Shown: positions 9,001 through 20,994 of the stretch, piece after piece
Layout: the number at the start of each line of letters is the position of its first letter
Numbering within the stretch: the stretch's first letter is position 1
Source of the DNA: Pigoraptor vietnamica
Taxonomy: Eukaryota; Opisthokonta; Filasterea
NCBI GenBank assembly: GCA_943704525.1
Contig: CALSCQ010001459.1
Location: forward strand, 1-20,994
Direction of reading: 5' to 3'
Length of the DNA: 20,994 nucleotides
Position numbers and translations under genes: made by a program
The notes under the pieces: generated by a model
What the model saw: only the letters and a program-made list of their open reading frames with translations
Database searches by the model: none
What the model was told of the DNA's origin: nothing

Positions 9001-9958
9001 CCCCGCGTCAGACGCACTCGACACATTCGCATTGACGGTCCCCGTGAAGGAAGACGAGCCCACTGCGTGTACGAGACCACCCGCACGCGCACGCACGCGC
9101 GTCGCATAAAACGCGTCGGTCGTCACCTTCGCAGTGTCCGACAGCACAAAGACGCCGCCAGAGCACGTGCCCGTGCACCCGACGTCCGTGACCCCGACGT
9201 TGGTCACCTGCAGCGTGCCAGCGCCCTCAACGCGCGCAAAAGCGCCACCGCCATAGTCGTCTGCCCATGCTACGAACCACGGCGTGGCGCTAGTCCTCGC
9301 GAGGGTCACGCCGGACACGGATACGCCGGTGAATGTGGCTGCACCGGCGACGTCGACCACGCGGACGCCCGCGAACGAATAGAAGGCGGCGTCCGAGACA
9401 TAGAGTGTTGCGTCAGACTCTGCCCTCAGCAGCGCCAGGGCTCGACCGCCGGGCTCGGCTGCCGTTTCTGCGTAAGTGCATCCGCTAACGGTGAAGGAGA
9501 ACACACTGAAGTAACCGCCGACGACGCGAAGCGTAAGGGGGTCGTCCGTCCCGCACGTGACCTGCGCACCCGCCGCGTTGATGGACACGGAGAGCGGCGC
9601 ACCGGCGCCCGCGAGGGACGGGTCGGAGAGATCGACGGCTTGCGGCGCATCACCCGAAGCCACGTCGCTCCACAGGAGAGGGAGGAAGGGCGCGAGTGTC
9701 ACATAGAGCGTGCCGTCGGCGAGAACAACGGCGCTCGAGACATAGCCGGGCGCAAAATCCGACGCGGACACGGCCACGCCGTTCAAGCGCACGTCCTTGG
9801 CAAGGGACGCCGCGCGGAGGGCGAGCGAGAAGAGCGACGCACTCGTGCTTGTGGTGTCAGTCTGCAGCAACCGGACGACACACCGCGAGAACTGCCACTA
9901 ACAGCGCACGCAGCATCGCGCTGGAGCGCACAAAGGGAGCGCGCCGTGAACCCTCCAT
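3086..9958 (-). CDS. Receptor tyrosine kinase with Pmp-like beta-helix ectodomain
   Basis: Single-pass surface receptor predicted to phosphorylate tyrosine. Exons, in coding order: 9958-5616, 5054-4927, 4846-4663, 4519-4427, 4352-4155 (or from 4301), 4011-3086; about 1,950 residues. The ATG at 9958 opens a signal peptide (hydrophobic core ALLVAVLAVC, likely cut after PVAA), but that frame meets TGA at 9859-9857 and the long frame lies one base over, so a sequencing error, indel or unusual intron is likely there. The ectodomain (about 9510-6540) has around 30 coils with GG-A-I/F-Y-L type motifs. Transmembrane segment about 5830-5757. The juxtamembrane YEVPREDVEL leads into the ATP loop LGEGEFGEVF (split by intron 1), AAK lysine (4984-4986), HRDLSARN (4452-4475), DFG (4270-4278) and LPLRWLAPE, all tyrosine-kinase type. 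The tail holds NPAY, YANV and repeated GYVALGTP motifs and ends in ESLI. Function is firm by family; ligand unknown. Confidence 0.92.
4823..4922 (-). repeat. 25-bp direct repeats around kinase intron 2
   Basis: GGTGTGRCGAACGCCAATCA followed by TGACC occurs at 4823-4847 and again at 4898-4922, 75 bp apart, with one mismatch in 25. The first copy covers the 3' splice site and the beginning of exon 3; the second lies just inside the donor end of intron 2 (4847-4926, 80 bp). The copy in the intron could still encode VMIGVRHT, the same residues as exon 3. Confidence 0.9.
5055..5615 (-). other. Kinase intron 1 with purine/pyrimidine minisatellite
   Basis: The 561-bp intron runs from donor GTGCGT (5615) to acceptor CTTCACAG (ending 5055) and interrupts the Gly-rich ATP loop between LG and EGEFGEVF. 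Positions about 5085-5415 are an imperfect GAGAAGG/GGGCAAAGG array on the + strand (pyrimidine-rich in the transcript), with units of about 20-25 bp and higher-order copies marked by CTTAAGGG. Length is a multiple of three with no stop in the coding frame, so retention would insert 187 mostly L/F/P/S residues into the ATP loop. Confidence 0.8.
6540..9510 (-). other. Tandem Pmp-like beta-helix repeats in the kinase ectodomain
   Basis: About 30 repeats of roughly 22-27 residues occur back to back, each marked by a double glycine followed by small and aromatic or aliphatic residues (for example GGAIYL, GGFAYLE, GGVAYAE, GGALFLT, GGCFYGQ). This is the pattern of chlamydial polymorphic membrane proteins and related right-handed beta-helices, rich in A, S, T, V and G. 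Repeats are well diverged from each other, so the array is old rather than freshly amplified. A separate beta-rich membrane-proximal domain with a few cysteines follows (about 6350-5850). Confidence 0.85.
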
Positions 9959-10817
9959 CGGCCAGGCTTTACGTTGCGACTTCAGTGAGGTTCAATTTCC
10001 CGTCGCCGTCGCCGAATGCCTGATGTGCGTTTTGACTACGCCCGTTCAGCAAATTCAAAAAAAAGGGGGTCCACTGCAACGTCACTGTGCCACAGTAAAC
10101 TAGAGTTGCGAGAGGGAAGGGTTGCGCACGAAATAGTCCCTTTGAGCGACCGAGTTCGCGCACACGTGCACGCGGAGTGTGGTGGGTGTGGCTGTTCTTT
10201 TGACCCATTGAGAGTCCGGACAACAGTCCAACAATTGGCGGCGGTTGCAGGCGTGAAGTGAACATAAGGTCGGGGTTACAGACCAGTATTCGGTTCCGGT
10301 GAGTGGGCTGCTGTCTGACACAGGCCAGTCTGGCTGGCCATCCTCATTGGTAGCTCCTAGAGTAACCCCCACGCCTTATGTCTGCTCCGGGGCACAGTTC
10401 ACGTCAAGCCTCCGAGGCGGCGTTAAAAACCAGCACGTCGTCCAGACTCTCCAGCCGGACGGCTTATCCGCCGCCCGTCTTAGCCGACTGCCCACATGCC
10501 GGCGGCCTGCGTCGCTGCATTCTTGTCGTGCTTGCAAAGTTGCGTGACAAGAGAGCATTTTCACCCATTCAGCATTGAAACGACACGCGAATGGCAGCGA
10601 AGGACGGACAGCTAGCAACCGCGACTGGACTGATTTGGCGATTGCGCGCAGACTACATGACAGTTCTGTTTCGGCCCGCGGGGTGCCACTCGTCTGTCAG
10701 CACATTTCCTGGCGATCGCATTCAGCAAGCTGGTGTGACTACAGTAGCTCGGAGCCGACGGCAAACTCATTAATACGGTCGACGTCGGCAAACCAATAAC
10801 TGCGGACGATCACAGCC
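9959..10817. other. Divergent intergenic region with hairpin and CCAAT box
   Basis: This 859-bp stretch lies between the ATG of the kinase (- strand) and the ATG of the first MEST-like gene (+ strand), so it should hold both promoters. Seen: a CCAAT box at 10793-10797 only 21 bp before the + strand ATG, and an inverted repeat at 10262-10382. No TATA box at a sensible distance and no convincing coding region were found. Confidence 0.6.
10262..10382. repeat. Inverted repeat, about 120-bp hairpin
   Basis: Left arm ACATAAGGTCGGGGTTAC (10262-10279) pairs with the right arm GTAACCCCCACGCCTTATGT (10363-10382) apart from a short bulge. A second small palindrome, GGCCAG-TCTGG-CTGGCC (10323-10339), lies inside the loop. 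No clear target-site duplication flanks it, so a transposon origin is not shown. Confidence 0.6.
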
Positions 10818-12911
10818 ATGGACGAGAAGCAATCGGCGTGGGACGGCGACGAGGCGGACGCAGAGCCCGTGTTTCCTGACGTGGCGACCTTCGCCATTTC
10901 GGACAGCGCAAAGGACTTTTACAGAGATGCGCTTCCCTTTCTCTTCCACACCACAGAGGCGCGATCCAAGGAGCGATTCCGCTTCACGACGTACTATGTC
11001 GGTGAGGCAGTGTCGTGGACTGAGAGTGCGTGTACGAGTGAGAGAGTATGCGTGTACGTGTGAGAGAGTGCGTGTACGAGTGAGAGAGTGCGTGTACGAG
11101 TGAGAGAGTGCGTGTACGTGTGAGAGAGTGCGTGTACGAGTGAGAGAGTGCGTGTACGAGTGAGAGAGTATGCGTGTACGTGTGAGAGAGTGCGTGTACG
11201 AGTGAGAGAGTGCGTGTACGCGTGAGAGAGTATGCGTGCACGTGTGAGAGAGTGCGTGTACGAGTGAGAGAGTGCGTGTACGAGTGAGAGAGTGCGTGTA
11301 CGAGTGAGAGAGTGCGTGTACGTGGGAAAGCCGTGCTCAATGTATGTAGTGACGGAAGAGGTGGTGACGACAGTACATGCAAGTACCCAATCCCACCTGT
11401 TCCGCCGGCGCAGACTCCATTGGCGCGGGGCCCATTGACGACGTGGTGCTGTGCATGCACGGCTTTCCCACGTGCAGCATGGACTGGGCGCCGCTGTGGC
11501 CTTCGCTGAGGGAACGGTTCGGTGGGTTCGGATATAAGTCACATGTCAACCGGCAAGTAGGCCGGTGCGGTTTGAGAGAGTTTAGATGCAACTCGCACAC
11601 ATACTTGCGCACGCACAGAAACGCGTACACTTCCCACACGCGTATCGCACACTCGCGTCCACTCACTGGCACGCAACGGCACCCCGGCGCGGTCCATCTT
11701 ACCAAACGTCACCCACACAACGCAGGGCGCGTCATCGCCGTCGACATGCTCGGCTTCGGCATCAGCGACAAGCCCAACCACTACAACTACACCGTCTCCC
11801 AATGGGCAGACCAGCACGTTGCCATCCTTAACCACCTCAACGTCCGACGTGCGCACGTCTTCGCGCACGACCTGGGCGACACTGTTCTGCAAGAGCTGCT
11901 TGGGCGTCAGGCGCTGCGAAAGGCCGCGTCGTCGCAGTCGCCGCAGAGGGCCGCCGCAAGCCCCGCCGGTGCGCCGGAAGTGTTGGAGTTGGGTGGGTGA
12001 AACCGGCGACTGTTTTCCCTGCATTTATGCACGTTAGTGCTCCCCTGCATACCTTCTCCGTTAATAATGCTTCCATCCCACACACGCAGACAACGACGAC
12101 GCGCCCGCGCCCTTCGCCATCCGCAGCGCCTGCTTCTTGAACGGCGGTCTCTACTACGACGCACACACGCCCCTCATGTCCCAGCGACTGCTCGCCACGC
12201 CCCTCATCGGCCGCGTGTGCGCGTACTTTGCGACCGAGACGGCCTTCAAGAAGCAGCTCTCGCAAGTGTTTGGACCCGCGTCCCGCCCACCGCCCGAGGA
12301 CTTCATTCGCTCCCAGTGGAGCCTCCTGCACTTCAAGGACGGTCACTTGAGCCTCCCAGACGTCTTCGCGTTCTCTGCGGAGCGAAAGTCACGCGAGGAG
12401 TGGTTCGCGTGGGCCACGCAGAACGCCGATGTACCCCGGCGCCTGGTGTGCGGTCCCGCTGATCCCATTTCGGGGCGCAGTGTCGCTCAGCGGTACAGGG
12501 GCAGTGTGGGTGGACAGCAGTATACTTGTGCGGGTCTTCGTGCAAACGAGTCTGTACGTTCGCATACGTGCGTGTGCGTGCATGCGTGTGTGTGTGTGTG
12601 TGAGCGTGTGAGTTTTTTTGTACGAAAGTGCTCAGTTTCTTCGTATGAACACGTCGTGCATCGTATGAGCGTGTCGCATGTTCACGTGATAACTAACACG
12701 ACAAGCAAACGCACCCTCAGGTTACCCGTGCGGACGTCGTGGAGCTCGCAGAGGGCATTGGGCACTATCCACAAATTGAAGACCCAGAGGTAAGCAGCGC
12801 ACCCACCCTTGTGGGCGCCCTTGTGAGTGCACTCTCATACTGGCCCTTGTCGCCTCGCAGGCCGTGTGGACGGCGTTCACCTCGTTCCTCGACGCGCACC
12901 CCGAGGCGTAG
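10818..12911 (+). CDS. MEST/PEG1-like alpha/beta hydrolase, copy A
   Basis: Alpha/beta-fold hydrolase of the MEST branch, near epoxide hydrolases and haloalkane dehalogenases; substrate unknown. Exons 10818-11001, 11414-11521, 11726-11992, 12090-12505, 12721-12789, 12861-12911 join in frame (phases 1,1,1,0,0) into 364 residues. Seen: HGFPT oxyanion motif; DMLGFGISDKP, shared nearly unchanged with animal MEST; nucleophile Asp in AHDLGD; lid-domain FLNGG and VFGP; likely acid Asp in GPADP; and base His in IGHYPQIEDPE. No signal peptide or membrane helix is evident, unlike mammalian MEST. An Ala/Ser/Gln-rich insertion follows the nucleophile helix. Intron 1 holds a 20-bp minisatellite; intron 4 has a good branch site (CTAAC near 12693). 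The donor of exon 4 is the least certain junction. Its paralogue lies tail to tail 130 bp away. Confidence 0.9.
11021..11324 (+). repeat. 20-bp minisatellite in intron 1 of MEST-like copy A
   Basis: About 15 tandem copies of GTGCGTGTACGAGTGAGAGA fill most of the 412-bp intron (11002-11413). Variants change one base (GAG, GTG or GCG after the TAC) and three copies (second, eighth, eleventh) are 22 bp, starting GTATGC. The near identity of copies points to recent expansion. Confidence 0.92.
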
Positions 12912-13041
12912 TTCGCAACATTAAACCGTGGCAAGACACACATGGATATAAGGCAGATGCTGCCAAGCAAAGATAGGGTCGGGAGAGAATGACAACAAGA
13001 TAGAGGTGGGACGCCACGTGCGAGGGATTGAGGGCATTTGT
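12912..13041. other. Short 3' region between the convergent MEST-like genes
   Basis: Only 130 bp separate the two stop codons (12911 and 13042), so the two transcripts probably overlap at their 3' ends. No standard AATAAA is seen; ATTAAA occurs at about 12920 on the + strand and could serve copy A. Confidence 0.55.
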
Positions 13042-15095
13042 TTATGCGGACTTTGCGCGCGTGTCGTGAAACTCGACGAACGCGGCCCACACGCCCTGCG
13101 CCGCATCAAACACTGTGAGCATACTCACACGCACGGAGAGCCACTACCTTCGCTCGCGCAGCCACACACGGCACATGTAGAAACTCTCTCAAAGAGAAGG
13201 ATAATTTGCGAATCCGAAAGGCACGCGTACCCGTACAAGACAGGGACACATCGCAAACTCAACGACCACAACACAACACTCGCCTCGTCGTCCTCAATCT
13301 GCGGATAATGCCCTATGTGGGGTGCGAGGGACACGACATCGGCATTGGGTATCTGCGAAAAGAGACCAGCGCGAACGCAGGTCAGCCAGCAGACAGCGGC
13401 ACGAGATAATATATGGGAAGCTCACGTGATCCCGAGAGACAACCCACGCACGCAATAGCACGGACGAAGCGCAGAGACTGTCCCGCAGCAATGGGTTAAC
13501 ACATCCCGCATTAAAACAAGCACACCCCCGTTGCGCATTTCACGAGAAGAACTATCCCCGCGCGCGCCTCCCCACCACTTCCTTGAAACGCGCCGCAAGG
13601 TGTGCGCCCGACACAGGGTCGGCGGGGCCGTTAATGACGCGAATGGGCACCTTCGCCTCAAGCAGCGCACCCACAAACCGCTCGCGCTTCTCCCTCCTCT
13701 CCGCCATGTACGCGATAATGTCCGGTACTGCCCACGAGCCATCCCTGAAACTCGCAAGCGCCCAAAACTCGTCCAGCTCCCCTTCCGACGGCTGCGTCGA
13801 CGGGCCAAAGACAGCGGCAAAGCTGCGCGCGAACGTCGCCCGCGTCGTCATGTACGCCAGCGCGCGGCCGATGCCTGGCATTGCGAGGAGCTTTTGGATG
13901 AGGCGCGGCTGGTGGGACTCGGGAAAGAGGCCGCCGTTGAGGAAGACGGCGCTGCGCACGTGGAAGCCTGGGTTGCGTAACAAAGGAGTAACGAGTTGAA
14001 GAGTGCAGCACACGACGTTGAAGTATAAAGCCGTGGGGCTCGCAGTGGCGCCTATGAGAACGCACACACAACGCACCACACACGCATCCATGCATCCACA
14101 CACCGCACACCATCCACGTCGCACACCGCACACACACACATACACCACACATATTCACACCCACGCACCCTTCTCGTCCGCGGCGGCATTCCCCTTCCCT
14201 CGCGCGTTCGATCGCGCCAACAGCTCCTGCGTGATCGACACGCCGTAGTCGTGGTTCAGGATGTGCGCAGCGCGAACGCCGAGTGTGCGCAAGACGGCCT
14301 CGCAGATGTCTGCCTGCGCAGCAAACGAATAGCCGAAAAACGCGGGCTTGTCGCTGATGCCGAACCCGAGCTGGTCCACGGCGACGACAAGGCCTGAGGG
14401 CGGGGGAGTCGGAGTGTTAAGTTGAATGCGGCACTGTAGCGAGAATGCCACTCTTTGCGAGTGGTTGGATGACGACATACTACAGAACACCAGCCATAGT
14501 GCGGTGTGAGAAAACAGCGAGAGCAAGAAGGTTTGCGCGCGTAAGAGTGAAGGAAAAGGTCGTCAAAAGTGAGCTCGCAGTTGAGTTGTTACGGCCCACC
14601 GAAGCGTGTCTTGAGCCGGTCCCACAGCTTGTGCCAGTCGTACATGCACGTGGGGAAGCCGTGAATGCACACAAGGACGTCATCGCGCTTCCCGCTCCCC
14701 TCCGCCACTGCAACGTGCGTGTGAGAAACGGAGTGTGAGAAACGGCCGCAGACACACGGCATCTAATTCGCACACGTTGCATACAAACAGAACAAACGGA
14801 CGCGGGACATGCACGTGCTTTCGGCTGCTCATTTGGAGCCGCCTCTTCCAGCCGAGGTCTGCGCCCGTGACGCCGTTGTCTCTCGTATTCACGTGCACAT
14901 CGGCGCACGCATTGCATACAAACAGAACAAACGGATGCGGGACATGCACGCACCCTTGTATGCGACCGTGAATTCGCGCGCAGGGCCACCGTACGCGTCG
15001 TTCAGAGTGACCGTGAGGGGATGCACACCCTCGCTGTAGAATGCGCGCACCGCCGGCGGCAGTCCAGAGATGTCAGGCAGTTCTGGTGCGGCCAT
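13042..15095 (-). CDS. MEST/PEG1-like alpha/beta hydrolase, copy B
   Basis: Paralogue of the gene at 10818-12911, same fold and likely chemistry. Exons in coding order: 15095-14954, 14707-14600, 14393-14169, 13967-13576, 13352-13284, 13095-13042; 329 residues. Intron phases (1,1,1,0,0) and the lengths of exons 2 (108 bp) and 5 (69 bp) are the same as in copy A. Seen: HGFPTCMYDW, DQLGFGISDKP, nucleophile Asp in NHDYG (animal MEST has SHDYGD), FLNGGLFPESHQP, VFGPSTQPSE, acid Asp in GPADP and base His in IGHYPQIEDDE. It looks closer to animal MEST than copy A does. The ATG is in GCCATGG. The last intron (13096-13283) appears to start with GC rather than GT, at exactly the place where copy A has GTAAGC. 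Intron 1 (14708-14953) holds a 39-bp direct repeat. Confidence 0.9.
13096..13283 (-). other. Probable GC-AG intron in MEST-like copy B
   Basis: After GAG the coding strand reads GCGAGT, one base away from the usual GC-donor form GCAAGT, and the acceptor is GCGCAG. Using it makes exon 5 exactly 69 bp and joins EDDE to GVWAAF, which lines up with EDPE and AVWTAF across the same intron in copy A. Nearby GT donors would shift the junction and add residues. Confidence 0.65.
14777..14950 (-). repeat. 39-bp direct repeat inside MEST-like copy B intron 1
   Basis: Positions 14777-14815 and 14912-14950 carry the same 39 bases (core GCATACAAACAGAACAAACG) with one difference, offset by 135 bp. The upstream copy (in coding order) ends next to the donor at 14952-14953, so the duplication took in intron sequence directly beside the splice site. 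Confidence 0.9.
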
Positions 15096-15325
15096 GGCAG
15101 CCCAAAGTCACGAACGACGCGCGGAAGGGTGCGAAGGGTTGAATAGGTCACATGGGAAGTGATGATGCCTTGTGTTTGCGGAGTATGCATGTCACACTCG
15201 GCGGTGGACGGACGTCTGGACTAATCGGTCCCGATTATTGGGCTGCCAGCATTGTTCAAAAAGGCGGTGTTGTCGCACTCAAACTGCTGTGGAAGCACGC
15301 CGTGAAAGCAGCTGAATGGAGGGTG
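15096..15325. other. Spacer between RSG1-like and MEST-like copy B genes
   Basis: This 230-bp stretch lies between two genes on the - strand. It should hold the 3' end of the upstream gene and the promoter of the MEST-like copy B. No TATA box, poly(A) signal or coding region stands out. Confidence 0.5.
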
Positions 15326-17499
<2,174 letters not shown>

Positions 17500-17735
17500 C
17501 GCCGCCCGGCTCGTGTCCAGCTGATGTCTGGACACGATGCTGGAAGTGTCGAGCCATCATTCATAGATAAGTCTTTTGTTCGCAAGCAATAGAAGAAAAA
17601 GAACGCCTGCATGTCACTTCGTCGCCGTGCACAAGGGAACGAACCAGAGCAGGCACGAGGCCTTTCATTTTGCGGCACGCCTCGCTCATCACACCCCACA
17701 CACACCATAAGCCTGGGCATTGGGGAGGCGAATCC
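17500..17735. other. Spacer between AGAP and RSG1-like genes
   Basis: This 236-bp stretch separates two genes of the same strand and holds the AGAP 3' end and the RSG1 promoter region. The coding strand frame of RSG1 stays open a little upstream of 17499 but without another ATG. No TATA box or clear poly(A) signal is seen. Confidence 0.5.

Positions 17736-20994
<3,259 letters not shown>

Noticed and set aside
9840-9890. A 22-nt intron repairing the frame at the kinase signal peptide
   Set aside because: It would splice in frame but all other introns here are 70 bp or more; a one-base error or indel is simpler. Kept only as an option.
11021-11324. Tandem 20-bp repeat considered as a CRISPR array
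   Set aside because: There are no unique spacers; units are contiguous and the array lies in an intron of a eukaryotic gene.

Overview
The window is nuclear DNA from a GC-rich, intron-bearing unicellular eukaryote. Introns are mostly 70-320 bp with GT-AG ends (two look like GC-AG), and many carry long GT/CA/GA dinucleotide runs. Gene content (a true receptor tyrosine kinase, an AGAP-type ArfGAP, MEST-like hydrolases and the ciliary GTPase RSG1/CPLANE2) resembles that of animals and their flagellate relatives such as choanoflagellates or apusomonads. I cannot fix the species from sequence alone. The RSG1 gene suggests a flagellated cell.

Layout. 1-642: upstream region and promoter (TATA box) of gene 1. 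643-2374 (+): CDC20, the mitotic activator of the anaphase-promoting complex, three exons. 3086-9958 (-): a receptor tyrosine kinase of about 1,950 residues whose ectodomain is a chlamydial-Pmp-like beta-helix repeat array in one 4.2 kb exon, followed by a transmembrane segment, an intron-split tyrosine kinase domain and a tail rich in tyrosine docking motifs. 9959-10817: divergent intergenic region with a hairpin. 10818-12911 (+) and 13042-15095 (-): two MEST/PEG1-like alpha/beta hydrolases placed tail to tail, with matching intron positions and phases. 15326-17499 (-): an RSG1/CPLANE2-like GTPase with seven exons. 17736-20994 (-, 5' end outside the window): an AGAP (centaurin-gamma) ArfGAP with split PH domain, ArfGAP zinc finger and ankyrin repeat.

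The genes do not form one pathway. RSG1 and AGAP lie head to tail and both belong to GTPase-controlled membrane or cilium traffic; the kinase is a surface receptor; CDC20 is cell cycle; the MEST pair is an inverted duplication.

Most notable: the Pmp-ectodomain receptor tyrosine kinase with its NPxY/YxN/PDZ-type tail; a kinase intron flanked by 25-bp direct repeats that span the splice-site area (a likely trace of intron gain); a 561-bp pyrimidine-rich intron that splits the ATP loop, stays open and in frame; two GC-AG introns; and the protist RSG1. All exon structures were inferred by eye from reading frame, splice signals and family alignment recalled from memory, without transcript data.
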